Source: Planctomyces sp. (GTDB lineage Bacteria; Planctomycetota; Planctomycetia; Planctomycetales; Planctomycetaceae). Taken from it: 53,680 nucleotides of DNA. The translations under genes were made by a program, and so were the position numbers. The notes beneath the pieces were generated by a model that saw only the letters and a program-made list of their open reading frames with translations, did no database searches and was not told the origin of the DNA. The DNA lies in assembly GCA_027483145.1 (NCBI GenBank), contig JAIXVG010000343.1, forward strand, positions 1-53,680, read 5' to 3'. How positions within the stretch are numbered: the first letter of the stretch is position 1; each line of letters begins with the position of its first letter. This document shows positions 17,327 through 27,164 of this stretch, one piece after another.

Positions 17327-18307
17327 ATGGACACCCAAGATCTTGAGATCTTTCACGACGTAGTCGCCCTCAACGGTGTCGTTAAGGCTGCGCGCAGGTT
17401 GGGAAAGTCGCAGTCCTCTGTCAGCGAAACAATCACCAGCCTCGAAAAGCAACTCGGGGCCAAACTCTTTGATCGTTCCACTCGCCCTTATGAGATGACC
17501 CCGGCCGGTCGAGTCGTCTTCGAAGAATGCCGCGAAGTTTTGCAGTCGGTTCAAAGGCTCAAAGATCGCCTCCATCGCCAGGTTCACAAGGTCGTTGGCC
17601 AGGTCCGCGTCGGAGCCATCTATTCGGTTGGACTTCTGCAGATGGGCCACCATCGTCGCATGTTCGAAAGTCGTTATCCCGACACCGCCCTCGAACTGCA
17701 GTACCTGCACCCGAACGTCATTCTCGAACAAGTCCTCGCAGGTCAAATTGACCTGGGGCTGATCTCGTTTGCCCCCAAGCGGAACGATTTGGAAATCGTC
17801 CCGTGGCAGGCCCAGGAGATGGTGTTGATCGTTCCGCCGGGACATCGCTTCGCTAATCGATCATCCATCCGTGCTGGCGAACTCGATGGCGAACCAATGG
17901 TAGGCTACACGGAAGGACTTCCCATTCGCGATGTTCTCAATCGCTGGCTCAGGCTGGCCAAGGTTGGCGTCGAAGTAACGCAGACCTTTGACAATATCGA
18001 GTGTATTAAGCGAGCGGTCGAAATCGGTGTCGGTGTGGGGATCGTCCCCCGGGCCACCATCGACCGCGAACTCGAGCTTCGGTCGTTGATGGCCATTCCG
18101 TTCGAAGATGTCGACTGGACTCGCCCTCTCGGAATCATCTTCCGCAAAGGGAAGCCCCTGTCGAACGCCGCCTCCCGGTTTTTGGAAATGCTGGTTCCAT
18201 CACAACCTGCAGCGGCCAGCTTCGAAACAACGAGCGCGGCCAAGCTGGCTAAGCCAGCCCCTACAGCCCGTCCCCGATCGGCTGTCACCCTCCCTGAACC
18301 CTCATAA
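17327..18307 (+). CDS. LysR-family transcriptional regulator
   Basis: The product has 326 residues. Residues 1-60 form the winged helix-turn-helix of LysR regulators (DLEIFHDVVALNGVVKAARR, LGKSQSSVSETITSLEKQLG, KLFDRSTRPYEMTPAGR). The effector-binding domain covers about 92-295 (QVRVGAIYSVGL, GQIDLGLISF, GVGVGIVPRATID). GGAG sits 8 bases before the ATG. It lies 76 bases upstream of gltB in the same direction. In Bacillus the LysR protein GltC controls glutamate synthase, so a similar link is plausible here but unproven; GltC is divergent from its target, unlike this gene. The C-terminal 30 residues are Ala/Pro-rich and outside the family fold. Confidence 0.93.
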   Translation: MDTQDLEIFHDVVALNGVVKAARRLGKSQSSVSETITSLEKQLGAKLFDRSTRPYEMTPAGRVVFEECREVLQSVQRLKDRLHRQVHKVVGQVRVGAIYSVGLLQMGHHRRMFESRYPDTALELQYLHPNVILEQVLAGQIDLGLISFAPKRNDLEIVPWQAQEMVLIVPPGHRFANRSSIRAGELDGEPMVGYTEGLPIRDVLNRWLRLAKVGVEVTQTFDNIECIKRAVEIGVGVGIVPRATIDRELELRSLMAIPFEDVDWTRPLGIIFRKGKPLSNAASRFLEMLVPSQPAAASFETTSAAKLAKPAPTARPRSAVTLPEPS

Positions 18308-18383
18308 ACCATAAGCAATTGTTTGAAAATCGTTTTGTCACTCGCGATCACTTTTGGCTCTGTTTGAAACTGGTATCGACCTC

Positions 18384-21300
18384 ATGACCAATCCCAATTC
18401 CATGACAACCGACCTTCCACTGTATTCTTCCAATGGCGTCCCCGTTGCGCAAGGCCTGTACGATCCTGCCAACGAACACGATAGCTGTGGCGTTGGTTTT
18501 GTCGCCCATATTAAAGGCGAACGCTCACGGCAGATCATCGATGATGCCGATCGGATTTTGCGTCACATGTCCCACCGTGGTGCGTGCGGCTGCGAAGCCA
18601 ACACGGGTGACGGAGCAGGGATGCTGACCGGCATCCCCTATCAGTTCCTTTGCAAAGTGGTCGATCGTGACCTGGGAAAGAAGCTGCCACCTGAAGGAAA
18701 GTTTGGTGTCGGCCTCGTCTTCCTTCCGACCGAGCCAGGCCAGCGAAAGCTCTTCAAGGACACGCTGAACACCATCATTGCCGAACAAGGTCAGAAGCTG
18801 ATCGGCTGGCGCAGCGTTCCCGTCGAGCCAGACAAGGCCGACATTGGTCCTTCGGCTCGGGCCAACATGCCCTACTTCGAGCAATTGTTCATCGAGACAG
18901 CGGCTGGTCTCACCCAAGAGGCATTCGAGCGGCAGCTGTTCATCATTCGGAAGCGGGCCAGCCATGCTCTGCGGGAAAGCACCTACCCACAAGCTCTCAT
19001 GTTCTACATGGTCTCCCTTTCGTCACGCGTCCTCATTTACAAGGGAATGCTGACCCCGGGGCAAGTTCTCCCCTTTTTCCCCGACCTGCTCGATCTCGAT
19101 TACCACAGCCATTTGGCGATGGTTCACTCGCGATTCTCCACCAATACCTTCCCAAGTTGGGATCGCGCCCATCCGCAGCGCTACATCGCCCACAACGGCG
19201 AGATCAATACTGTTCGCGGCAACGCGAACTGGATGTATGCCCGCCAAGGGGTGATGAAAAGTGAACTTCTGGGCGAGGACTTGGCCAAGCTCTTCCCCAT
19301 TTGCGAGCCACACTGCTCTGATTCAGGGACATTCGATAACGCGCTTGAACTGCTCGTGATGGCTGGTCGCAGCCTCCCCGAAGCGGTGATGATGATGGTC
19401 CCCGAAGCATGGCAGAACCATCACTCAATGCCCGAAGACAAACGGGCCTTCTACGAGTATCACTCAGCCGTTCAGGAGCCATGGGACGGTCCGGCGAGTA
19501 TCTCGTTTACCGATGGAACCTGCGTGGGAGCAACTCTCGACCGCAATGGTTTACGTCCCAGTCGATTTTACGTCACTTACGACGATCGAGTCGTGATGGC
19601 GAGCGAAGTGGGGGTCCTCGATATCGATCCTGCCAACGTCAAAATCAAGGGACGCTTGCAACCCGGCAAGATGTTCCTCATCGACTTTGCTCAGGGGAGA
19701 CTGATCCCCGACGAAGAACTGAAGCGAGACTTCGCCAATCGCCGCCCCTATAAGAAGTGGCTCGAGAATCAGCGGATTCTACTCAGCGAACTGGCTGACG
19801 GCCCGGTGAAGCCGCGGCTCTTGGGGGATGATCTGCTCAGGCATATGCAGGTTTTTGGTTACACCACCGAAACCCTCAAGTTCATGCTTGTTCCGATGAT
19901 CAAGACCAAGAAGGATCCGCTTGGTTCGATGGGGGACGATGCGGCCTTGGCATGTCTCAGCGATCAGCCGCGACTCTTGTATGATTACTTCAAACAGCTC
20001 TTCGCCCAGGTGACCAATCCGCCGATCGATTCGACGCGCGAAGAAGTCATCATGTCGCTGGAGTGCTATATCGGTCCTGAAGGGAATCTCCTGGAGACGA
20101 CCGAAGGGCAATGCCATCGACTGGTTGTACCGCACCCCATTCTGACCAACGAAGAACTTTCTTCGCTCCAGACCCTCGATCATCGGGGTTGGAAGACCAA
20201 GACAATTGACGTCACCTATCCGAAGGCTGAAGGGGCCAAGGGATTAAAGCCTGCGATCGATCGCATCTGCGCCGAAGCGCGGCAGGCGATTGCCGATGGC
20301 TACGGTCTGGTCATCCTGAGTGACCGGGCAGTCTCCGAAGACCGCATTCCGGTCAGCAGTCTATTGGCTACCGGGGCTGTGCATCATCACCTGGTGGCCA
20401 ACGAGGAGCGAACCCGCATTGGCCTGGTGGTCGAATCGGGTGAAGCCCGCGAAGTTCACCACTTCTGCTTGCTGGTTGGCTATGGGGCCGACGCCATCAA
20501 TCCTTACATGGCTTTTGAAGCATTGTGGGAACTGCAGGACGAAGGGGAACTGGAAGGGGATTGGACCCACGAGCAGATCACTGCTGCCTATCGCAAGGCG
20601 ACCAAGCAGGGGATTCTGAAAGTGATGGCCAAGATGGGGATTTCGACTCTCCAAAGCTACAAAGGGGCGCAGATCTTCGAAGCGGTCGGCCTTAGCCCTG
20701 ATGTGGTCGATAAGTGCTTTATCGGTACTGCGAGCCGAATTAAGGGGGTCACGTTTGACGTTCTGGGCGAAGAAGCCATTCATCGCCATGAACTCGGCTA
20801 CCCCACCCGCACAGAAACTCCACGATTGCCAGTATTGCCCAATACGGGCCTGTTCGCATGGCGCTCCGGCGGCGAAAAGCATGCCTGGAACCCACACAAC
20901 ATTGCCAACATCCAGAGGGCAGCCCGACAGGGGGATAAGCAGGCCTACAAAGACTTCTCGAAGATGGTCAACGAGCAAACTGCCCGGGAGTGCCATCTCC
21001 GCGGCCTGCTGAAATTCAAGCCGGGCAAGCCGGTGCCGCTGGAAGAAGTCGACTCGGCTGCAGAGATCGTGAAGCGCTTCTGCAGCGGGGCGATGAGCTT
21101 TGGTTCGATTTCTGCCGAAGCTCATGAGACGTTGGCCATTGCCATGAATCGGCTCGGCGGTAAAAGCAACACGGGCGAAGGGGGCGAAGACTACAAGCGA
21201 TTCGCCGTCCTGCCTAACGGTGATTCGAAGCGATCGGCCATCAAGCAAGTCGCGTCGGGTCGGTTTGGTGTCACCAGTTGGTACCTGGCAAACGCCGATG

Positions 21301-22973
21301 AGCTGCAGATCAAGATTTCGCAGGGGGCCAAGCCGGGCGAAGGGGGGGAACTGCCGGGTCACAAGGTCGATCAGGTGATTGCCGCCACTCGGCATTCGAC
21401 TCCAGGGGTGGGTCTTATTAGTCCGCCACCACACCACGACATCTATTCGATTGAAGATCTGTCGCAACTGATCTTCGACCTGAAGAACTCGAACCCACGG
21501 GCGAGAATCAGCGTGAAGCTGGTCTCCGAGGTCGGGGTCGGCACGATTGCAGCCGGGGTGGCGAAGGGCCATGCCGACAACATTCTGATCGCAGGTGATT
21601 CGGGTGGGACAGGTGCTTCGCCATTAACCAGCATCAAGCATGCGGGTCTGCCGTGGGAGTTAGGGATTGCCGAGACTCATCAGACGCTGGTCCTCAACAA
21701 CCTGCGGAGTCGGGTACGACTGCAGACCGATGGTCAATTGAAGACGGGTCGCGATGTGGTGATTGCCTGTCTCTTGGGGGCTGAAGAATTCGGTTTTGCG
21801 ACCGCTCCGCTGATTGCTTTGGGCTGTATCATGATGCGGAAGTGTCATCTCAACACTTGCCCGGTGGGGATTGCGACCCAGGATCCCGAGTTGCGGGCGA
21901 AGTTCGATGGTCAGCCAGAGCATGTCATCAACTACCTGTTTATGGTGGCTGAAGAGACTCGGGAAATCATGGCCCAGCTTGGCTTCCGGACCATAAACGA
22001 AATGGTTGGTCGGGCAGACATGCTGGAGTATGACCGGGTGCAGACTCACTGGAAGCTGAAGCACCTCGACTTAAGTGCCATTTTGATGCCAGCGAAGAAG
22101 CCACATCCTGATGTGGAAACCTACTGCACGATTACACAGCAGCATGGGTTGGAATATCAGCTTGATAACGAGCTGATCAAGACGTGCGAGCCTGCGATCA
22201 AGCGTGGAGAAAAGGTGACTGCGGCCATTGAAGTGCAGAACATCGACCGGGCCTTGGGGACGATGCTCAGTAACGAGGTCTCTCGTCATTGGAAGGAAGC
22301 AGGTCTTCCAGACGAAACGATTCATGTGCGGTGTAAGGGGTCTGCAGGTCAAAGCCTGGGGGCTTGGCTGGCGAAGGGGGTTACCCTCGAAGTCGAAGGG
22401 GACGCCAACGACTTTGTCGGTAAGGGGTTGTCGGGTGGGCGAGTGGTTGTCTACCCACCAAAGTCAGCCAAAAAGTTTGTGGCTGAAGACAACATCATCA
22501 TCGGCAACGTCGCCCTGTATGGGGCGGTGGCTGGTGAAGCCTACTTCCGTGGGCGGGCAGCAGAGCGATTCTGTGTGCGAAACTCGGGGGCGTGGTGTGT
22601 GGTCGAAGGGGTGGGTGACCACGGCTGCGAGTATATGACGGGTGGCCGGGCAATCATTCTGGGACCAACAGGCCGAAACTTCGCGGCAGGGATGTCGGGT
22701 GGGGTCGCCTACGTCTACGATCCGGGGAAGCATCTTCTTGGGAATTGCAACCTGGAGATGGTTGAACTGGAGCCGGTGGTCGATGCTGAGGATGTTTCCG
22801 AACTGAAGCGGATGATTGAGAACCACGCCCAGTTTACCGAATCGACTGTTGCTAAAGAAATTCTGACTAACTGGGACCAGTCACTGGGCAAGTTCCAGAA
22901 GGTGATGCCAATCGACTATAAGCGGGCACTGGTTGAGATGAAGGCTTCGGGAGCCGTCGCTGCTCAGCATTAG
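18384..22973 (+). CDS. gltB: Glutamate synthase (NADPH) large subunit
   Basis: The product has 1529 residues from ATG 18384; TTG 18354 and ATG 18402 are alternatives, none with a good ribosome site. The enzyme moves the amide of glutamine to 2-oxoglutarate to give two glutamates. Domains in order: class II glutamine amidotransferase with nucleophile Cys35 (EHDSCGVGF), which must be exposed by removal of the propeptide; the central domain; the FMN-binding synthase domain (GGEDYKRFAVLPNGDSKRSA); a 3Fe-4S site C1148-x5-C1154-x4-C1159; and the C-terminal GXGXG beta-helix domain. Full length for the family. gltD follows after 182 bases and a terminator hairpin. The 5' half is C-rich and the 3' half strongly G-rich on the same strand, an unusual change within one gene. 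Confidence 0.97.
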   Translation: MTNPNSMTTDLPLYSSNGVPVAQGLYDPANEHDSCGVGFVAHIKGERSRQIIDDADRILRHMSHRGACGCEANTGDGAGMLTGIPYQFLCKVVDRDLGKKLPPEGKFGVGLVFLPTEPGQRKLFKDTLNTIIAEQGQKLIGWRSVPVEPDKADIGPSARANMPYFEQLFIETAAGLTQEAFERQLFIIRKRASHALRESTYPQALMFYMVSLSSRVLIYKGMLTPGQVLPFFPDLLDLDYHSHLAMVHSRFSTNTFPSWDRAHPQRYIAHNGEINTVRGNANWMYARQGVMKSELLGEDLAKLFPICEPHCSDSGTFDNALELLVMAGRSLPEAVMMMVPEAWQNHHSMPEDKRAFYEYHSAVQEPWDGPASISFTDGTCVGATLDRNGLRPSRFYVTYDDRVVMASEVGVLDIDPANVKIKGRLQPGKMFLIDFAQGRLIPDEELKRDFANRRPYKKWLENQRILLSELADGPVKPRLLGDDLLRHMQVFGYTTETLKFMLVPMIKTKKDPLGSMGDDAALACLSDQPRLLYDYFKQLFAQVTNPPIDSTREEVIMSLECYIGPEGNLLETTEGQCHRLVVPHPILTNEELSSLQTLDHRGWKTKTIDVTYPKAEGAKGLKPAIDRICAEARQAIADGYGLVILSDRAVSEDRIPVSSLLATGAVHHHLVANEERTRIGLVVESGEAREVHHFCLLVGYGADAINPYMAFEALWELQDEGELEGDWTHEQITAAYRKATKQGILKVMAKMGISTLQSYKGAQIFEAVGLSPDVVDKCFIGTASRIKGVTFDVLGEEAIHRHELGYPTRTETPRLPVLPNTGLFAWRSGGEKHAWNPHNIANIQRAARQGDKQAYKDFSKMVNEQTARECHLRGLLKFKPGKPVPLEEVDSAAEIVKRFCSGAMSFGSISAEAHETLAIAMNRLGGKSNTGEGGEDYKRFAVLPNGDSKRSAIKQVASGRFGVTSWYLANADELQIKISQGAKPGEGGELPGHKVDQVIAATRHSTPGVGLISPPPHHDIYSIEDLSQLIFDLKNSNPRARISVKLVSEVGVGTIAAGVAKGHADNILIAGDSGGTGASPLTSIKHAGLPWELGIAETHQTLVLNNLRSRVRLQTDGQLKTGRDVVIACLLGAEEFGFATAPLIALGCIMMRKCHLNTCPVGIATQDPELRAKFDGQPEHVINYLFMVAEETREIMAQLGFRTINEMVGRADMLEYDRVQTHWKLKHLDLSAILMPAKKPHPDVETYCTITQQHGLEYQLDNELIKTCEPAIKRGEKVTAAIEVQNIDRALGTMLSNEVSRHWKEAGLPDETIHVRCKGSAGQSLGAWLAKGVTLEVEGDANDFVGKGLSGGRVVVYPPKSAKKFVAEDNIIIGNVALYGAVAGEAYFRGRAAERFCVRNSGAWCVVEGVGDHGCEYMTGGRAIILGPTGRNFAAGMSGGVAYVYDPGKHLLGNCNLEMVELEPVVDAEDVSELKRMIENHAQFTESTVAKEILTNWDQSLGKFQKVMPIDYKRALVEMKASGAVAAQH

Positions 22974-22994
22974 AACGGTCTCAAATTTGAAAAT

Positions 22995-23027
22995 GGCTGG
23001 CTCTTTCAACGGAGCCAGCCTCTCTTT
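22995..23027 (+). terminator. Rho-independent terminator between gltB and gltD
   Basis: Arms GGCTGGCTC (22995-23003) and GAGCCAGCC (23012-23020) pair perfectly around an 8-base loop and are followed by TCTCTTT. It starts 22 bases after the gltB stop, so gltD may depend on read-through or its own promoter in 23028-23155. Confidence 0.85.
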
Positions 23028-23155
23028 CCAAGCCTGACGCGTCAGTGAAGGGCTTAAGAACCATCGCCAGCTAATGCAATAACTTTTCCGCGATTCAAAG
23101 TAATCGCATCCGATTTTTCAAACAGACTACCTCAATCGAATCGAGCAAGATTGTC

Positions 23156-24622
23156 ATGGGAAAGCCAACCGGATTTAAAGAATTCACTCGCCAGACACCC
23201 GCAGAGCGTGGTCCCAAACTGCGAATTCTTGATTGGAACGAATTCCACGAGCATATGGATATTCTAGATCTGCGGAAGCAGGGTGCCCGCTGCATGGATT
23301 GCGGCGTTCCGTTTTGTCATAGCGGGACAATGATGGCGGGGATGGCATCGGGCTGCCCGATCAACAATCTGATTCCTGAGTGGAACGATCTGGTCTATCG
23401 GAACCATTGGCGTGAAGCGCTTGATCGGCTCCATAAGACCAACAACTTCCCCGAGTTTACCGGGAGGGTCTGTCCTGCTCCCTGTGAGGGTTCGTGCGTC
23501 TTGGGGATTAACAACCCGGCGGTGACCATTAAGAGCATCGAATGCGCAATCATTGATCGCGGCTTTGAAGAGGGCTGGGTTGTTCCTCAACTTCCATCCA
23601 CCCGAACCGGGAAGTCGATTGCAATTGTCGGCTCGGGACCTGCGGGGCTGGCTGCGGCTGCGCAGCTCAATAGTGCCGGCCACAACGTGACTGTCTACGA
23701 GCGGGCAGACCGGATTGGTGGCCTCTTGATGTATGGCATTCCCAACATGAAGCTGGAGAAGCATATCGTCGAGCGGCGGGTGAAGCTGCTGGAGGAAGAG
23801 GGGGTCAAGTTTGTCACCGGGGTCGAGATTGGGAAGCAGATTCCGGCAGACAAGCTGAAGAGTGATTTCGATGCGGTGATTTTGTGTACGGGTGCAACTC
23901 GTCCGCGCGATTTACCGATTCCCGGTCGAGAGCTGAAGGGTGTTCACTTTGCAATGGAGTTCCTGTGGGCCAATACCAAGACGCTCTTGGATGATGGTCT
24001 GAAGAACGGGGCACCGATTTCAGCTAAGGGGAAGAACGTCGTTGTCATCGGGGGGGGTGATACCGGAAACGACTGCATCGGGACCTCGATGCGGCATGGC
24101 TGCAAGAGCCTGATCAATCTGGAGATCGTGCCCCAGTCTCCGGCTGAGCGGGCTGCCAATAATCCGTGGCCTCAGTGGCCGCGGATTTACCGTGTTGATT
24201 ATGGCCACGCCGAAGTGGAAGCGGTGTTTGGTAAGGACCCACGGTCGTTCAGTACGACTGCGCTGGAATTCATTGGGAACGCTGCGGGCGAACTGACGCA
24301 CATCAAGCTGGCTGAGGTCGATGCTGCTCCTCCGTTTAAGGCGAAGGCTGGGACCGAGCGAATTGTGCCTTGTGAGCTGGCCCTGTTGGCGATGGGCTTT
24401 CTGGGACCCGAGTCGCCGGTGGCAGAGCAGTTGGGGGTGAAGCTGGACAGCCGGTCGAACTATGAGGCAGAGCACAACAAGTTCACAACCAATGTGCCCG
24501 GGGTATTTGCCGCAGGGGACTGCCGCCGAGGCCAAAGTCTGATTGTGTGGGCCATCAATGAAGGGCGGGGCGTGGCTCGGGAGTGTGACCGTTATCTGAT
24601 GGGGAAGACGGAGTTGGTGTAG
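23156..24622 (+). CDS. gltD: Glutamate synthase small subunit
   Basis: The product has 488 residues. It passes electrons from NADPH through FAD and iron-sulfur clusters to GltB. The N-terminal region has the two-cluster cysteine pattern ([31 protein letters not shown]). The FAD-binding Rossmann motif is [17 protein letters not shown], with [19 protein letters not shown] after it; the NADPH-binding motif is [13 protein letters not shown]; the C-terminal FAD contact is [19 protein letters not shown]. Length and order match the family. It lies 182 bases after gltB with a terminator between. The ATG at 23156 begins [10 protein letters not shown], the usual family start. Confidence 0.97.
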   Translation: MGKPTGFKEFTRQTPAERGPKLRILDWNEFHEHMDILDLRKQGARCMDCGVPFCHSGTMMAGMASGCPINNLIPEWNDLVYRNHWREALDRLHKTNNFPEFTGRVCPAPCEGSCVLGINNPAVTIKSIECAIIDRGFEEGWVVPQLPSTRTGKSIAIVGSGPAGLAAAAQLNSAGHNVTVYERADRIGGLLMYGIPNMKLEKHIVERRVKLLEEEGVKFVTGVEIGKQIPADKLKSDFDAVILCTGATRPRDLPIPGRELKGVHFAMEFLWANTKTLLDDGLKNGAPISAKGKNVVVIGGGDTGNDCIGTSMRHGCKSLINLEIVPQSPAERAANNPWPQWPRIYRVDYGHAEVEAVFGKDPRSFSTTALEFIGNAAGELTHIKLAEVDAAPPFKAKAGTERIVPCELALLAMGFLGPESPVAEQLGVKLDSRSNYEAEHNKFTTNVPGVFAAGDCRRGQSLIVWAINEGRGVARECDRYLMGKTELV

Positions 24623-25060
24623 GGCCAGTTCGATTGAACGAGAGGAAAAATAGTTATTAACCGGGGCCTCGTAGATTGAGCTGGGGTTTGTGTGAATTTA
24701 CTCTACCAGATGAGCCAGTTGCTTCTTTGGTTGCCGGAACACCTTTCTGCTTTGACATGAAGCTCGCACTTCGGTCGATGCCGTTAGGTGAAGTCGCAAA
24801 AGTCAGTTGAAGTGTTTCGATTGAGAGAGCAGGGCGAGTAATTCGGCGATTGGGGCTAGGTCACAGTCGATTTTCACCAGAATGGCCGGATTCGTGACCC
24901 TTTAGCATCTCATGGAAATAACCCGATCACTGGCGTGGTCGGCTCGGCTGGGATTTGCAGACTGCTTCTTAGGGCTGATCTCAGGCGACTCTGATTTGTC
25001 ACTGCCACCAACCGGGTTCTGGAACTGGCTGTCGTCCTTTTGCCAATGGGTCATCACTTC
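24623..25060. other. Intergenic stretch with one palindrome-A copy
   Basis: 438 bases between gltD and rpiB with no convincing gene. It carries one copy of the dispersed palindrome at 24923-24942 and should hold the rpiB promoter. Nothing else was recognised. Confidence 0.5.
24923..24942 (+). repeat. Dispersed palindrome A, copy 1
   Basis: Arms CCGATCAC and GTGGTCGG around the TGGC loop, with one T-G pair. It is followed by CTCGG as in all other copies (25622, 29996, 31477, 44663). Confidence 0.7.
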
Positions 25061-25543
25061 ATGAGTATTGCACTAGGTCGGATTGCGCTGGGCTGCGATC
25101 ATGGCGGGTATCCGCTGAAGGCTCGGATTCTCAAGGAGATTGAGGGGGCCGGGGGGATTGCTGTCGATTGCGGGACGCATGATACGTGTTCGGTCGACTA
25201 TCCTGACTTTGCCCGCAAAGTGGGCGAAGCGATCATCGGGGGGCAAGCAGACCGAGGGATTTTGCTGTGTGGTAGTGGAGTGGGAATATCAATCGCTGCC
25301 AACAAAATGCCAGGGATTCGGGCGGGGGTTTGCCACGACATTTACTCGGCCCATCAGGGGGTTGAGCATGATGATATGAACGTGCTGTGCCTGGGGTCGC
25401 GGATTGTGGGGGAAGAGGTGGCCGTCGAGCTGGTGCGGGCGTTTCTGGGAGCCCGATACACGGGTGAAGAACGCCATGCGCGACGGCTAGGTAAAGTGCT
25501 GCAGATTGAAGCGGATGCCATGGCAGGGGTGTTTGGTAAGTAG
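25061..25543 (+). CDS. rpiB: Ribose-5-phosphate isomerase B
   Basis: The product has 160 residues from ATG 25061 (MSIALGRIALGCDHGG). Upstream in-frame TTG 25040 and ATG 25046 are less likely because the fold begins at RIALGCDHGG. It interconverts ribose 5-phosphate and ribulose 5-phosphate in the pentose phosphate pathway. Family marks: the phosphate-binding CDHGG (D13, H14), the catalytic-cysteine loop LLCGSGVGISIAANK (C70) and the EHDDMNVLCLGSRIVG segment near the C-terminus. The length is normal. It stands alone between repeat-bearing intergenic regions. Confidence 0.95.
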   Translation: MSIALGRIALGCDHGGYPLKARILKEIEGAGGIAVDCGTHDTCSVDYPDFARKVGEAIIGGQADRGILLCGSGVGISIAANKMPGIRAGVCHDIYSAHQGVEHDDMNVLCLGSRIVGEEVAVELVRAFLGARYTGEERHARRLGKVLQIEADAMAGVFGK

Positions 25544-25856
25544 GGCTGGGCATTTGCCTGGGCGTTGTTTCATCCTTACGAACGAGCAAAGTGCGGCGTT
25601 TACGGTCATCGACTGAAGAACCCGACAATTGGCATCGTCGGCTCGGTGGGTCAACAGCGAGTTGGGTAGCGGTGCGGGACTTCGCCCAGATCATTCATCG
25701 GGTTAGCGTTGCAGAGTGCGTCACGGCGCACCATTCTGACCTGTTCTGCTAACATCGAGTCGATGGGGTGCGACAAGCCGCACCCTGCAAGACTAGCGCC
25801 CGGTCGCTCAAGGGAGGGGGGCGGGTGCTCGACGCTTGAATAGAACGTAGCGAGTT
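25544..25856. repeat. Intergenic stretch with palindromes A and B
   Basis: 313 bases between rpiB and the gspF-like gene. It contains palindrome A at 25622-25641 and a class B palindrome at 25766-25785 (GGGTGCG, loop ACAAGC, CGCACCC), followed by TGCAAG. No gene was seen. The gspF promoter probably lies at the right end. Confidence 0.6.
25622..25641 (+). repeat. Dispersed palindrome A, copy 2
   Basis: Arms CCGACAAT and ATCGTCGG around TGGC, with one mismatch in the stem. Preceded by GAAGAAC and followed by CTCGGTGGG, as in the copy at 31477. Confidence 0.7.
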
Positions 25857-27065
25857 ATGGCTGAGTATAACTATGTGGCGCGGGACCTGGCTGGCGGGCA
25901 AGTGGCTGGGACGGTTAGCGCCAATTCAGAGCGAGATGCGCTGCAGCAGCTTTCTTCGAAGAGTCTGTTTCCGGTATCGCTGAAGCTGGCGGAGTCGGTT
26001 CAGGCGACTAAGGCGCGGCTGGAAGGGCGGGTGCCGCAGCAGACGTTGGCACTGGCCTATTCGCAACTGGCAGACTTGTTGCGGTCGGGTGTGCCGCTGT
26101 TAAGGGCGCTGGACTTGTTGGCTCGGCAGGCGCGGCAGGCTTCACTCAAAGCGGTGCTGGAAGAGGTGCGGGGTGAGGTGGCTGACGGGAGCCGGTTTGC
26201 GGCAGCCCTGGCACAGCATCCCCGGATTTTTTCTGACCTGACGGTAAGCATGATTCGGGCGGGGGAAGAGGGGAGCTTTCTGGAAGATTCGCTGCAGCGA
26301 ATTGCTGACTTTGCGGAACTGCAGGAGGAACTGCGCGGCAGGGTGCTGGGAGCGATGGCGTATCCGGCATTTCTGTTGGTGGTGGGAAGCATCATTCTGG
26401 TGGTGATGCTGGTTTACTTTGTGCCGCAGTTTGAGCCATTGTTTGCGGAGATGAGTAACAATGGTCAACTTCCGACGGCAACGATCGTGTTGATGAGCGT
26501 AAGTAATACGCTGCAAAGTTACTGGTGGCTGTTGCCCATGGTGTTGGGTGGGGCAGGGTACTTTGCCCGGAACTGGATTGCGACACCAGCAGGTCAGAAG
26601 CAGCTTGATCAACTGTGGCTAAAGACCTGGGGGGTCGGAAATGTGGTGCGAAGTTTGGCCATTGCCCGGTTTTGTCGCGCGCTGGGGACGCTGTTAAAGA
26701 ACGGGGTACCGCTTTTGACGTCGCTGCGAATTGCAAAGGATGCAACGGGGAACCGGGTGTTGGGGGAAGCGATTCTGGCTGCTTCGGAAACGGTTTCGAC
26801 GGGGCAATCGCTGGCGAAGCCGCTGCGAGATTCGGGGCAGTTTCCGGAGGAGATCTTAGAGATGGTGGCGGTGGGGGAAGAGGCGAATAACCTGGAGCAG
26901 GTGCTGATTCAGGTGGCAGAGCGAATGGAGCGTCAGACGAATCGGCAGCTTGATTTAGTGGTGCGGTTATTGGAGCCGATGTTGCTGTTGGCGATGGCAT
27001 CGATCATTATGTTTCTGGTGATAGCGTTAATGCTGCCGATCATGCAGAGCTCTTCGGTTGCCTAG
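25857..27065 (+). CDS. Type II secretion/type IV pilus inner-membrane protein, GspF family
   Basis: The product has 402 residues. It is the polytopic platform protein of type II secretion or pilus systems. Two T2SSF domains are present, about residues 66-190 (LADLLRSGVPLLRALDLLAR, RAGEEGSFLEDSLQRIADF) and 268-392 (GTLLKNGVPLLTSLRIAKDA, VAVGEEANNLEQVLIQVA). Membrane segments lie near 168-190, 221-240 and 371-396. Length and order match GspF/PilC. It leads a plus-strand run of pseudopilin genes with a 99-base gap to the first. The ATPase (GspE) and secretin (GspD) are not adjacent, so they must be encoded elsewhere if the system works. Confidence 0.93.
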   Translation: MAEYNYVARDLAGGQVAGTVSANSERDALQQLSSKSLFPVSLKLAESVQATKARLEGRVPQQTLALAYSQLADLLRSGVPLLRALDLLARQARQASLKAVLEEVRGEVADGSRFAAALAQHPRIFSDLTVSMIRAGEEGSFLEDSLQRIADFAELQEELRGRVLGAMAYPAFLLVVGSIILVVMLVYFVPQFEPLFAEMSNNGQLPTATIVLMSVSNTLQSYWWLLPMVLGGAGYFARNWIATPAGQKQLDQLWLKTWGVGNVVRSLAIARFCRALGTLLKNGVPLLTSLRIAKDATGNRVLGEAILAASETVSTGQSLAKPLRDSGQFPEEILEMVAVGEEANNLEQVLIQVAERMERQTNRQLDLVVRLLEPMLLLAMASIIMFLVIALMLPIMQSSSVA

Positions 27066-27164
27066 GCAGCTGTTGCTTTTTGTGCTGGTGGAATAAGTGG
27101 TTCAGCCGCTGGTTGGTTTTGAACAGTTTCGTCTCTTGCGTGCTCACAGAGGTTAATCGTTTCA

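Noticed and set aside
17014-17334. 106-codon minus-strand frame overlapping the LysR start
   Set aside because: Starts with GTG inside the LysR gene, has no ribosome site or family features, and lies in AT-rich noncoding-type sequence.
20361-21572. 403-codon open frame on the minus strand inside gltB
   Set aside because: It is antisense to a clearly real enzyme gene and has no family features; its openness follows from the codon use of gltB.
26392-27000. 202-codon Pro/Ser-rich frame on the minus strand inside the gspF-like gene
   Set aside because: Antisense shadow of G-rich coding sequence; low complexity and no domain.
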